Assembly: GCA_021234155.1 (NCBI GenBank)
Contig: JAJEKV010000052.1
Span: forward strand, 681,933 to 745,932
Direction of reading: 5' to 3'
Length of the DNA stretch: 64,000 nt
Source of the DNA: Isoetes taiwanensis
Lineage: Eukaryota; Streptophyta; Lycopodiopsida; Isoetales; Isoetaceae
The notes under the pieces are model-generated. The model was not told where the DNA came from, ran no database searches, and saw only the letters and a list, made by a program, of their open reading frames with translations. The translations under genes and the position numbers were made by a program. Positions within the stretch are counted from its first letter, which is position 1. The number at the start of each line of letters is the position of its first letter. This document shows, piece by piece, positions 1 through 10,197 of this stretch.

Positions 1-985
1 TTTGGGTGAGATTAACCCTTCTTTGGTAATTAGGAATACTTTTCAATTATGAATGATGCTCTGTTATGGGATGGTCGATGTCTCTATGAGTCGGTTTAGT
101 CGTTCCAGTAAACAGGGATTAAAAGGGGGGTAGAGGCCTCTGAGCTTGAGTATAGAATGCTCCTAGTACTTCCTTTAACACCCTAGTAGTTCGGCCTGTG
201 CACAAGAGCCCACCGGGTCATAGACGCTATGGTCTGGCTTAGCACCAGACAAGGGACACAGTGGTGAAGTAGGGGGTGGGGTCTTGCACGAGCATAAAAG
301 GCTCCTGAGACTCCTACAGTGGGCTAGGCCTGATAGCCGGTCACGTGGAGGGCCGGGTATGGGTCTGACACTCACTGGGTGTAGTGGTGTGACCCATATG
401 GGGCACCATGCACTTTGAGTAGAATTAGGGTGAGTAAGCCTGCACGATGCGGATGCGGGGGTCGGACGATGCGGCACGTATTCTCTAGCTCACCCACCCG
501 GAACCACCGCGGATCCCGAAGGGGACGCTTCCCAGACCTGCCTCATCGGACCAGGTGTCATGAACCTGGAGTAGGCTCGAAGGGTGATACCTTGAGTCTG
601 CGTCTCCGGAAGGCTATGCACAGGAGGGGCGGATGGAGTGGACAACCCTAGCCGATGATCTATGCCAGCCAACGCCATGCCAAGATTCGGTCTGCCGATC
701 TCCTGAGACCCGGCCGTCGGCCGGCTCCCCACTAGAGTCCAGTAGGGGGTAGAACCTGGGTTTTGGGTGGTTTCTTAGTCTAGATGCATATTCTTTGTTG
801 TTAGTATTTGGATGGATGCGCCACCCTTCAGGGTGGCTATTTGTATATGATCTATGTGATGTGCTAACCCTTGTATTCATGCTTCCGCGACGTAGGCGCC
901 CATCGAAGGCGTGGGCCGAATGACCCCTCCGTGTCCTTCACCTAAAAAGCGCCTCTACGTGACGCCGGGTTAGACGGAGGGGCCA
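1..985 (+). mobile_element. Old Ty3/chromovirus LTR, related to the LTRs at 33094 and 44613
   Basis: This GC-rich stretch matches, in reverse complement, blocks of the LTRs of the chromovirus at 33094..46228. Shared blocks include the part around 530..690 (GGAGGGGCGGATGGAGTGG, then a 'CTATGCCAGCC' block) and the part around 820..860 ('CAGGGTGGCTATTTGTATATG'-like). The order of the blocks is kept, so it is an LTR of the same or a sister family lying in the opposite orientation. The left end is outside the window, no partner LTR or internal domain follows it, and it is clearly more diverged than the two LTRs of the 33 kb element are from each other. It is best read as a solo or truncated LTR of considerable age. 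The right edge is approximate. Short ORFs in it are not genes. Confidence 0.6.
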
Positions 986-1307
986 CGCTCGCCGGCGAGA
1001 TGATGATGCATGGGAGGGGAAAGTCCCGTATATGTGTACGGCCGAGGGTCGATATATATATCTGAGGCGTCCACGCATCCCGTCATATCGAGTGGTTCGT
1101 GGGGACTTTTATGGTATTGGGCCGATGAAGTGGGCCTATGTGACATAAGAAAGAATTCGCGTCTGGCGCATTTTTGCAGAAGAAGAAATGTACATACACT
1201 TTTTTGGAATACGAAAACAAACTCGCGCCTGGCGCAATTTTGCACTATAGTTTTATGTCATTAGTTTATTATGTTTTTTTATATGCAATGTCGAAAACAT
1301 TGAATCC

Positions 1308-1408
1308 TTTGATGCCCTCCAGCCAGTATGACCAACCCCAAGAAACTACATATTTTCATTAATGTGTAGTTTCATGGGGTTGATATGACTGGCTAAAGAG
1401 CATCAAAG
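1308..1408. other. Imperfect 100-nt foldback, arms of about 45 nt
   Basis: The stretch beginning TTTGATGCCCTCCAGCCAGT pairs with the stretch ending ACTGGCTAAAGAGCATCAAA around a short loop near 1353..1362. The arms have only scattered mismatches, so either strand would fold into a single long hairpin of about 100 nt, the size and shape of a plant microRNA precursor or a tiny foldback MITE. No coding signal overlaps it. Nothing in the sequence shows that it is transcribed. Confidence 0.6.
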
Positions 1409-1460
1409 AATACAAAATTCACAACATCACGCAGATATTATGATATATTCATTTTTTTTT

Positions 1461-1814
1461 TTAATATCGTAATATAAATACCTTTTTCAGACGTTCTTTT
1501 GGCCATGCTACAAATGTGCCCACGCTTTCACCAACTGTATCGCCACCGGGATGTCTTCTTGGAAGAGCATCATCTTCATAATTGCAGTTTATAATGGAAA
1601 TCTTACAGAAACTGTTTCCAAGAGGAACACCATGACACATAGAACTTGGATTCAGATCTTCGATTTTACATAAGCCTACTCGGCGCTTCAAGTTTGCTGT
1701 TAAAAGATAGCATTCTTCTCCGACACTGATAAAGAACCAGAATGCATTGGAAAAAATAGAGGACGAAAAAAAGAGAACAAGAGAATGCATTCGGAATGGA
1801 ATCACACTCACCAT
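1461..1814 (-). pseudogene. C-terminal fragment resembling the DUF8039-type domain of plant transposon-associated proteins
   Basis: A 117-codon reading frame whose last 60 residues read ...CHGVPLGNSFCKISI...LPRRHPGGDTVGESVG-TFVAWPKERL. The pattern 'HGVPLG ... LP ... VG.AVG.FVAWPK' is one I associate with the conserved C-terminal domain of plant proteins found with En/Spm-like elements and with domesticated relatives. The N-terminal third is hydrophobic and probably not native. No start context, partner exon or terminal inverted repeats are visible, so it is treated as an isolated fragment. The family assignment rests on recalled motif similarity only. Confidence 0.4.
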
Positions 1815-2199
1815 AGTTCAGCAGACATCGAATGGGATTGAAGGCGGCTCGATCGAATGGGATTGAAGGCGTTGTAGACGAGCGGATCTTGGGCGCGATA
1901 GATAGTAGGAATGATCTTGGGCCTTCTCGATAGTAGGTGGCCGATTAGGTGGTAGTAGATTGCCACATATCGCTTTCTTGAAATTAATAATTAATTGTGA
2001 TCTTGAAATTGCACTAAAAAGAAAAACACAATTTAAATTTGTAAAATGAGCCGGGGCGGCGTTAATTAAAAGCGGTATAAATTTAAAAGGGCCGCTAATT
2101 TGAATTTACGGTTTAATAAATCGGCGGCCTAGATTATGAACGCATACATATAAGTTTAAACCAAAACCCCAGTCTCATATTATCCGCACTTGCAGTTCT
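1815..2199. other. AT-rich spacer upstream of the ParB-like pseudogene
   Basis: No gene is seen. A short direct repeat (TCGAATGGGATTGAAGGCG) occurs twice near 1829..1871. The stretch just upstream of the ATG at 2200 would hold any promoter, but no clear TATA box in a convincing position is seen. Confidence 0.4.
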
Positions 2200-4000
2200 A
2201 TGGCGTCTAGAGGATCTGGCCGCGGCCGAGGCGCTGGTAGAGGTGGGCGACAGCCCAAAGCACAAATCCCAAGCACGGAGGTCGTTGAACAAGCGAAGCA
2301 CAAATCCAACAAGCGCCTCAGGTAATTGATCTGTTTTTGTTTTGTAATTGATTTCTGTGTCCCTTTTTTTGTTAGGTTTTTAGGATGTTTTTCTACCTGT
2401 GTATTTTCTGTGTATGCGTGTCTCTGTGTATTTTCTACCTTTTATATTGTTTCTGTGTCATTTCTACTGCTTTTACTACCTTGTTTTGTGTGTTTTTGTT
2501 ATAATCTTCTCCTGTACTCTGTGTTTTTTGTTTTGTATTCTCCATTTTGTATAATGTAGACCGTTTAATTATAGTTTCTTGCAGACTTGTTTGTTTATAC
2601 TTTTGTTCTGTATTCTCCAGTTCTTTTGACAAGTCTTTTTTGTAGCCTAGTATGTCTCTTATAATATAGAGCGTCTGTAGGGCCCCTCTTAAAAACGCGC
2701 TCGGCGCGATTTATAATGTAGAGCGTCTCTGATATGATTGTTTTTGGTTGTCTCTGCTACTTTTCCTTATCAAAATGCGCTCGGCGCGATTTCATTACTC
2801 ACCACATGATTGTGACTTTCAGGATCTTCTAAAAATGTGAAAAGAAAAGCAAAGCCTGCGCAGGGTCCAGGGACATCTGCACAGAAAAAACCAAGAACGG
2901 AGGAAGATGTATCAGTTGCAGATTTGGCACACGTTGTGACCATTGACGATACGACCGGAATAATGAAGGCTCAGGTAGAGCCTCCATGTCCAGAAGAAGA
3001 TCTACCAGAGGGCTCTGAATGGTATGTGGAGATCTTCAAGACTAGCGGAAAGACAGATCTGATTTTCATGTCTAGAGTTAAGGAAACAGATCAAATGAAG
3101 AAACAAGGTATTCTGATCACATGCGAAGAACAGGACGATTCATACTGTTCCGTATTACTTGAAGCGGGTCAGAAAAATAAAAAAGTATTGAAGAAGTTAA
3201 ATTACTGCAGTGCCAGTTCCTTTAAAGAGACTGCCCTAAGAACGGATGAGGCCGCAGATAACCTCTTCAAATTTGGCTGGTCAGGTGGTGATCCATTGAC
3301 ACCAAAAAAAATATGTGAAGGTCTCTCAGCTGTGAGAAGAGCAATCAGTACAAGGCCGTCAGCTAGTCTGTACCTACAAGCTTTAAAAGAGAAGGAAGAT
3401 GCAAGTTCTAGAGCCAGGGAAACACCAGACGTTCTAGGCATTACAGATATGACTAGTGATGATGACAAGGCGAGACAGTTAGAGGCCATGAGCAAACTCA
3501 AGAAATATGCTGACAAATATCCACTAGGCCTTAGCTTCACGCATCCTATCCATGTCGACAGGCTTTTCAGGTCCACGAAGGCTATGTTTGTCAGCAGAAG
3601 ATACGACAAGCAGCACGCAATGGAAATAGTCAACAGCATGATAGAAAACCCAGGACAGGTGCCAATGCCGGCAGATGTGGTGCCTTTTGATATGAAGACG
3701 AAGAAGGTGTTGATATGGAATAAACTTGAAGATTTAATTGGCAACCTCGATATTCACTTCATAATAATAGATGGCTAGCATTCGATTGGAGGCTTGAAGG
3801 TTTTGATCACCAAGCACAAAAAACGGAAATCGCTTATTCTATAGATTCGATTCAAATGTAAATTGCCGTTCCTCGGTGGCTCAACAACAAAGAAGCTGGA
3901 ATTAGCGAAATCAGCGTGCTCTTGAATGACATGGGAAAGACATTCCTATACAAAAGGTATTTTATTTTCCCACACATAGCGTTCCAAATCGCGCCAGGCG

Positions 4001-4114
4001 CGTTTTCGCTAATCACGTATTTACAAGAAAAGCGTCTGGCGCGATTTCTTCATATGGCATACATGAAGAAATCGCGCCAGGCGCTTTTTTTATAAATACG
4101 TGATTAGCGAAACG
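4001..4114. repeat. Near-perfect palindrome with a GCGCC-rich core, arms about 52 nt
   Basis: It lies in the intron between 3957 and 4308. The left arm (CGTTTTCGCTAATCACGTAT... then GGCGCGATTTCTTCAT) pairs with the right arm (ATGAAGAAATCGCGCC ... ATACGTGATTAGCGAAACG) across a loop of a few bases near 4053..4060. It can form one hairpin of about 114 nt. The core motif TCGCGCC(A/T)GGCGCG recurs at about 1150, 1230, 2690, 2776, 3990 and 4170, so the palindrome belongs to a motif family concentrated in this locus. Confidence 0.75.
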
Positions 4115-4145
4115 CTTTGCCGCGCTGCTTTATGTTATTTGTTTT

Positions 4146-4226
4146 GACGGATTTACAAGAAACGCGCCTGGCGCGAATTCTTCATCATGAAGAAATCGCG
4201 CCAGGCGCCGCTTCTTTAAATCCGTG
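4146..4226. repeat. Second GCGCC-core palindrome, arms about 39 nt
   Basis: GACGGATTTACAAGAAACGC... pairs with ...CGCTTCTTTAAATCCGTG around a three-base loop near 4185. Its core (GCGCCTGGCGCGA / TCGCGCCAGGCGC) is the one in the palindrome 30 bp upstream, but the outer arm is different. Two successive hairpins with a shared core in one intron suggest foldback elements or a structured spacer rather than chance. Confidence 0.7.
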
Positions 4227-4392
4227 TTATTAACAAAACGCTGGCGCGTTTATATTGTTACTTTCACGGCCTGTCTATTTTTTTTATCTAACGGCCCATA
4301 TTTTGCAGTTCGTATGTGGAACAGTTGCGGCACGCTCGTAACCAATGGATCGAATATGGAAAACCAATGCCGACCAGACAAGGGCAATCTAA

Positions 4393-6466
4393 GAGTGCCG
4401 AAATTCAAATTACTGAGAGATGGTAATCTATTCTGTACATTCACAGCAGTATGAACTGCTTCTTCCCACAAAAAGTTTGGTAGCCCTGTTGATTTTAACA
4501 TGCTTCTAACTGCATTTAAAATTGTTCTATTCTTCCTCTCGGCTACACCATTCTGCTGAGGAGAATACCTACAAGTAAGCTGTCTTTTGATGCCTTTGTT
4601 CTTGCAAAAAACCTTAAATTCTCCTGACATGAATTCCCCTCCTCGGTCAGATCTTATGCATTTAATTTTCCTTCCTGTCTCAGTTTCTACCTCATTTGTG
4701 AACTGCCTAAATTTGTCAAATGCTGCATCCTTTGTTTTTAGACAATATACTTTAGTTCTCCTACTAAAGTCATCTATTAATGTCATAAAATACCTCTTTC
4801 CACTTATGCTAGTAACATTTAGAGGTCCACATAAATCTGTGTGTATCAGATCCAGGATTCCTTTTGCCCTCTTCTTTGCTTTTTTAAAAGGCAATCTACT
4901 ATGTTTTCCAAGCATACATCCTGCACATACTTGTTGTGATGTTTGATCAGAACTTGCTTTGATATATCCCTTTTTGTTTAGCAACTCTATTGTATTTGAG
5001 TTTACATGACATAACCTCTCATGCCAAGTTTTAATGGATGGACTAGTCAGCAAATTAACACAAGAGAAATGATGTCTGCTCAATCCATATAAATTGCCAA
5101 CTCGTTTCCCAATAAACATTTTCTTATTTCCCAAGAAAATATTACAATAAAGTCTTTCAAAAACAACTTTATACCCTAGATCTACAAGTTGACAAACTGA
5201 AATAAGATTTCTGATCAATCCAGGTATGCACAACACATTCTTTAATTTCACAGCTTTCCCTTCCAAGTCAAATATTTCTAAAACACCAACATTCTTGATT
5301 TCCTTTAAATCTCCATTTCCAAACTGTACATGTCCTTTTTCTCTCCTTTGACAATTCTTTAAGATGCTTGAAGTCCCTGTTACTGATCTCTCAGCTCCTG
5401 AATCTAAGATAAGCAAGTCAGTATCCATTCTTTCCCTTATCTTAGAATTAGACATATTTACCTCAATGTCCTCATCTTGCTCATCTTCTTCTTGACTTGC
5501 CTCCTTTGCAATATTTAGGCTTGGTTTGGATTTATACCCTCCATGTTTTTTCCCTTCAAACTTTTTCCCTTTCCCCCTTTTTGGGCTTGAACAATTTGTT
5601 GCTATATGACCCTTTCCCTCACAATTGTAGCAGATTATTTCTTTACCCAGCTTGGGACAGTTTATTTTTAGATGCCCATAACTATTACAATTATAGCATG
5701 GACCAATTTGCTTTTTATCCAAATTTTTCTTTCCTTTCTTCTGCTTTACAAACATAACCTCTGAATCCTCATCATCATCACCTTTTGTTTGTTCAAATTC
5801 TGTTCTTATCATTCTAATAGCATGTTCCTTTGTTCTTGCCACATTCCTTAATAAAGTGGCCAACTGGGTATTATGAGAGACAGTTCTAGAGATGGCTAGC
5901 AGCTGGTAGTCTTCAGACAGAACTACTCCAGCACCCTCTAAATCTGCTATTATTGACTCAAATTTTTCCAAAAACTCAGCAATGTTATCTTTCTCATATA
6001 ATTTGAGTCTCCTTAATTGTTTCTCTAACACATCTATTTGTGATGATGATTTCTGCTCATAATTATCTAGCATGAACTTCCACATATCAGCAGGAGACTT
6101 ACCTCTAAGTTTCAGCTTGATCACCGTTCCTACTTTGTTACATATTATGGACTGAGCCTCCATAATCCTTGCCTTCTCATCCATGCTAATCACTGCTGTA
6201 CCTCTACCTGCTGTGACAGAAGCAGTAGCAGTACCAGTTGCAGCGCCTTGACTTCCTCCTCCTTCAACTGAGCTTGAAGACGTACTGGCACTTGAACCTG
6301 CTGCACTAGTTACAGGTGCTGTACTAACAACATTGGGGTCAATCAAATACCATAATTTTTCATACTCAAGTACCTCTCTCACACTTTGTTTCCAAACTTG
6401 AAAACCTGTTTCACCTTTAAATACCTCTATGGAGTTCAAGAGATTGGCTCCAAACCTTGTAGACAT
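4393..6466 (-). CDS. copia Gag-protease-integrase polyprotein, partial
   Basis: The frame opens at ATG 6466 (MSTRFGANLLNSIEVFKG), just inside the PBS. In order it has a UBN2-type copia Gag (WKFMLDNYEQKSSSQIDVLE, residues ~130-150), two CCHC zinc knuckles (CYNCNSYGHLKINC and CYNCEGKGHIATNC, ~residues 255-300), a protease motif (LILDSGAERSVTG, ~350), the integrase HHCC finger, and the integrase catalytic core (IHTDLCGPLN ... LIDDFSRRTKVY ... SPQQNGVAERKN). The domain order Gag-PR-IN without RT before IN is diagnostic of Ty1/copia. Homology to copia ends near 'RLPSLSNLNFGTL'. The frame itself remains open into flanking non-element sequence down to 4250. This is part of a fossil element. Confidence 0.85.
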
Positions 6467-6498
6467 CCTGCTCTTGGATTAGATAGCTCTGATACCAA

Positions 6499-7210
6499 TG
6501 TTGAAATCACACAAGCTGTCCTTCCAGAGTTAATCCTAGCAAAGATGTCACTACCTCTACTTTAGACTTCAAATTTCATTAAATAAAGTAGAGTCAAGAT
6601 TTTATCAATGATGTAGCAAGGCAAATACAATTCATTAAGGTAAGATCATGCAAGCTAGAAACTTCTCCTCACTAGCAAGAAAGCCACAATTTGGTCTCTA
6701 ATTTCTTGCTTTACAAATTAGCTTATGCATTCAATCTTCCCCTGGACAATATGCCATTACATTCATGATAAATCATAGGAAATCATTTAGACGGCACTGT
6801 AGCAATGGTCTTCAACCATTCTATTATAGCTTAAATATTCGGGCCCTTTTGACGTCTTCAGCAGCGAACACTTCCGGAACACTTCCGGATTACCCCCTTG
6901 CCTTCCTATGTGAACCTCAAGATAATCACATTGTCCTTTTAAGAGCTTAATCCGGCGGTTACGGCCATGAGATCAACTTTCTAACTCTGTTATTTTCAGC
7001 TTCAGGAATTATCCCACATGCATCGTTCATGAATATCAACTTTTCCATTTCCGAACCATTAACTCAGCACTTAATATTTCAATGGTTAAGGTTCATATTT
7101 CTAAATGCCATTTAACCTAGGCTTATCCCTGTTATGGAACTATTAGCTATAACAACTTCGCCTGCACTTAGAACTCAAAATTTAACCCTGCTCAATCTAT
7201 ATTCCATGCA
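6499..7210 (-). repeat. 5' LTR of the truncated copia element
   Basis: On the plus strand it reads from TGTTGAAATCAC at 6499 to ...TCCATGCA near 7210. The inner edge is fixed by the iMet PBS one base away. The outer edge is inferred from a CA terminus and from the point where the interrupted host reading frame resumes. There is no second LTR here to confirm its length. Confidence 0.55.
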
Positions 7211-7623
7211 TGCTCTGGACCTGCTTAAGAAGCAATCTAGTTAGATATGTGATTTTGCTCAAACATGACATGACTGTTTATTTCAACAAGGCACAAGGAT
7301 TGGATGATGCAGAATTAATCTCTGTTCTAGATAGTTGCATCAGAAAGGAAGTTATCTACAAGAAAACGTCTGCAGCAAAGCACATGACATCTTTCGAAGA
7401 TGCATGCGAATCGATAAAAAATATGAAAGTCCTGAAAAAAGCTGTTGGCGAAGAACTGCAAAGGCTCTCAGGAGACTTCATGTTATCAGAGATAGGCTTA
7501 ATGCAAAAGTACAACGTATCTAATGATGACATTAAGAAATATGTATTTTGGTCAAAAGATTTTGTGAAGCAGCAAAAGGCGAAGAATGTGGCAACTCTTA
7601 AGGGGATTCACCACGAAAGTTAG

Positions 7624-8780
7624 CGTCGACCTAAAAAGAAAAGTTGCTTTGGTGAAGAAGACGGCAAAGATGAAACGAGTCTCCTTTTTTTTTTATAAGG
7701 TGTCCACTTTGGTTATAAGTGTGCCATACCGGGCGTGGGTGAAGGGTCAACCGACATCACTCTATTTGTTCTTGATAGCCGGGGCGAGATGGACACAAGA
7801 TGATTACTGTTCTTCAACACATGCGATGGTTTGACGATCGAGATGCATTATACTATCGTGGACGGTTTGCCACTTCCATGTCCTACGATATGCACTAGGC
7901 TGCCGCAAATGATGTCGAATGCATTAAAGTGATGAGGCAAGCGGTAATGATAGATGAAAACAAAGATAGTGAGTTTAGTACCGAAAGTAAGATCTCACAT
8001 GTGCTAGTCCTTATGATAGCCATTATGGATGATAAAGAATATGAAAGACTCAAGGGGAAACCGTAAGGTGAGAAGATTGCTTGGCGATGCTATCGGCTAG
8101 ATGAACCCCTATTGAAAAATGTTTTTATGTCGAATCCAATGCTGAAGACAAAGGGAAAGGGATTGCGATGTGGATGTGGACTTTGAAGAGGACGAAGAGG
8201 AAGAGGAAGAAGAAAAAAGCTGGAGTCGACCACGGCCCTTAATTCACCAATCAAGTATGAGCTCTTGGCCGGCATAAGGGGAGGCTGAATAAGTACGGGT
8301 TTTCTTTGGACCTTCGAAGTTTTCGATTGAAGCCTTCGCCCCTTTAGACTCTACGTGTTGGGAGTTTCATGTTGGAGGTTATGTCGGGCGGGAAGCTCTG
8401 AAGCTAGCTAGGAAATGCCAAAGTGTGGTCTCTGATGGTCAAGCCAAGGACTTCTTGATATTTTTTACGAGAAAGTGCTAGAGGTGGCACCTAGGGGTCC
8501 GCTAGGTAGTGCAAAAAATAAAGCTTCCAGCTCTATGTCCGAATTACCTGCAGATCCGGGTCAGCAGAGCGGGAAGAAATGAGAAAGCAGATGGAGCACA
8601 TAAAGAAGAATATCGACAAGCAGCAGCTTAACTATGCGGCCGAGAGCATGCCTATCATTCCAATCACATTGGAAAATTCGACTGAAGTGGATGTAGGTAA
8701 CACAAACGAAGAAGACAAAATCCTAGATGATACTGATGGATTCGGAAAGCTCGAAATGGGTTAGCATAAAGAGTAATGAA
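7624..8780 (+). pseudogene. Decayed coding sequence, function not recognised
   Basis: The stretch has coding character in short blocks that no longer share a frame. Examples are a block around 7800..8070 ending in DSEFSTESKISHVLVLMIAIMDDKEYERLKGK, and an acidic block 8579..8764 (KKNIDKQQLNYAAESMPIIPITLENSTEVDVG). The blocks are separated by stops. They lie in the same strand and order as the ParB-like pseudogene upstream and the phosphatase-like remnant downstream, so they may be exons of one or two dead genes. I could not match them to a family. Confidence 0.35.
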
Positions 8781-8989
8781 GTATCAACCATAGTTCAAAC
8801 ACTAAGTGATGTGGTCGACACTTCGGCGGACCGAAGGCCGTAGAGTAAGCTCATCATTGCGGATGTTGAACAGGGAACCGAAAAGGTATGTTATTCAAAC
8901 GAAATGAAAATCGCACGGTAGCGATTTCAATTCTTCAAACAGAATTGAAAATCGCGCCGCAATGCCGATTTCAATTTTCTTTTTCCTTG

Positions 8990-9635
8990 TCTCACAAGTG
9001 TGTGCTTTATTATTACGGACCTAATCCGGTTTCCTCGAAAATTGCGGTGTTCGATTTGAATGGAGTGCTCACGCAAAACGTTACCTAAAGCACAATTCCC
9101 TTTATCATGGTATGCACAGAAACCATTTGAGACAGGTACGAAATGGGTATATCCGCGGCCGTATCTGAAGGAGATGTTAGACCAAGCTTTCACTTTATTT
9201 CGTTGTGCAATTTGGTCGTCGATGGAGAATAGAAATATACAGGAAGTTTTGAGAGTAGTTCCTGAGTTACATAGAGATTGGGCATCTATTTGGGATCGAG
9301 CAAATGTAAGTCATTCAATAACCCAAGGATCCTACAGGTAAAAAATATTTGTGAAATGCTTGGCGACATGATGGATGACTTGAAGCTTCGGGAGAAGGAA
9401 GACATCATTATAATTGATGATGACGCCTTGAAGTGTTGCTTCAATCGATCCACGATCACTAAATCCACCATCCTATCATCCTGAAGATTTTGACAAAGAT
9501 GACTTCCTGCTTCGTTTTGTCAGTATCTTGCACGAAATAGCTACAGGAAAAACGGTCGAAGAGATACAAACACTATACCCGCAACTTAATCGGACAGGGG
9601 AAATTGACAGGGACCTAGAGAAGATCGTTCTAGAA
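8990..9635 (+). pseudogene. Remnant of an FCP1/NIF-type HAD-family phosphatase domain
   Basis: The first block (about 9020..9085) reads SSKIAVFDLNGVLTQ, matching the HAD catalytic motif I (DxDGxL type, here with N at the second acidic position). The second block (9060..9341, another frame) reads YPRPYLKEMLDQAFTLFRCA followed by IWSSMENRNIQEVL, as in FCP1/NIF domains where 'RP.L.EFL......AIWSS' follows motif I. A third block reads LREKEDIIIIDDDALK (HAD motif with the DD pair), and a further block near 9490..9600 reads PEDFDKDDFLLRFVSILHEI then ATGKTVEEI, matching the end of the domain. The blocks lie in domain order but in different frames, so the gene is dead. A separate gene or a C-terminal part of the upstream one are both possible. 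Confidence 0.55.
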
Positions 9636-9863
9636 AGGGAACTTTTTTTATATATATGTATACAGGAAATACACTTTCCAAAAAGTTTTGAATATGAAAT
9701 ATACTTTACACCAACCTCTTTCGAATATATATTGTGTTCTTATATCAGCATTATTGGTTCTGTGTACGTATTGTTCTTTTATATTATGTGTATGGTTTGC
9801 TATACTTGCAATAATTTGTATGTATATACCGTCAATAATTTAGGTGTCTATAAATAGGTATGC

Positions 9864-10145
9864 ATGAAATTGGCAAACCATCGGCTTCGGCCTCCGCCTT
9901 CTGCTTGTTATTATGGCACATTCTATTACCTGCCAGATGAACCATGCAGACCTCTGCGAAAAAGCCTTGAGCTAGAAATAGAACTTCAGGACTGGCTTGA
10001 TGTCGTTGCTATGAATCACGTCCGCTTCTATCCTGATCCCTTTGATGTTGTAATCCATCTTATATGGAATCCAGAGCATGGTTTGTTCATGATCGACAAG
10101 ATCTCAGCACCGCCTGCAGCGCCTGTCGACGATGATTCGGATTAG
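9864..10145 (+). CDS. Possible terminal exon of the upstream dead gene, unknown protein
   Basis: A 93-codon open stretch ends at a stop at 10145 and reads ...LRKSLELEIELQDWLDVVAM then NHVRFYPDPFDVVIHLIWNPEHGLFM, with an acidic tail (PAAPVDDDSD). A possible acceptor (AAATAG|GTATG) lies just before it, and the AT-rich stretch 9640..9860 between it and the phosphatase-like remnant looks like an intron. The acidic C-terminus and the hairpin 20 bp after the stop fit the end of a gene. I recognise no domain. It is intact over its length, but its upstream exons are broken. Confidence 0.35.
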   Translation: MKLANHRLRPPPSACYYGTFYYLPDEPCRPLRKSLELEIELQDWLDVVAMNHVRFYPDPFDVVIHLIWNPEHGLFMIDKISAPPAAPVDDDSD

Positions 10146-10162
10146 TTTTTAAAGTTTATGTT

Positions 10163-10197
10163 CCACTATAATACGTTATTTATGCGTATTATAGTGG
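10163..10197. other. Perfect 13-bp inverted repeat just downstream of a stop codon
   Basis: CCACTATAATACG at 10163..10175 is the exact inverse of CGTATTATAGTGG at 10185..10197, with a 9-base AT-rich loop. It sits 18 bp after the stop of the 9864..10145 reading frame. It could be a 3' end structure or the remnant of a small palindromic insertion. Confidence 0.6.

Larger units (their letters stand above)
4383..7210 (-). mobile_element. Truncated Ty1/copia element with its 5' LTR, PBS and gag-PR-IN part
   Basis: Read on the minus strand, the order is LTR (about 6499..7210), one spacer base, primer-binding site (6486..6497, complementary to the iMet tRNA 3' end, TGGTATCAGAGC), then gag, protease and integrase. 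The left part of a copia element (reverse transcriptase, RNase H, 3' LTR) is absent: the sequence joins an exon of the ParB-like pseudogene at about 4383..4395. No 3' LTR and no target duplication can be seen, so the insertion was followed by a deletion or was incomplete. The LTR's outer end (…TCCATGCA) is placed by its TG/CA ends and by coding sequence resuming there. The gag-IN reading frame is long and open, so the insertion is probably not very old. The element as a whole is broken. Confidence 0.8.
2200..7623 (+). pseudogene. Broken multi-exon gene with a ParB-like motif, interrupted by a copia element
   Basis: Exon 1 (2200..2321) starts at an ATG, encodes an RG-rich N-terminus (SGRGRGAGRGGRQPK) and ends at CAG|GTAATT. 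A second coding block runs 2823..3956 after a TTTCAG acceptor. It is lysine-rich, then acidic, and remains open to 3778. There the line IIIDG-stop-HSIGGLK resembles the 'DG.H' motif of ParB/Srx-fold domains. The reading then continues in another frame, with one more stop, to a donor at 3957 (AAAAG|GTATT). A third exon starts at 4309 (TTTTGCAG|) and reads YVEQLRHARNQWIEYGKP before a truncated copia element cuts it near 4383. Coding resumes near 7211 and ends at 7623 (lysine-rich, helical, QGLDDAELISVLDSC). Phases of exons 1 and 2 do not match. The disrupted motif, frame change and insertion make it a dead copy. I do not recognise the whole protein; the ParB link is inferred, helped by the clearer motif in the gene at 55195..58977. 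Confidence 0.5.
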
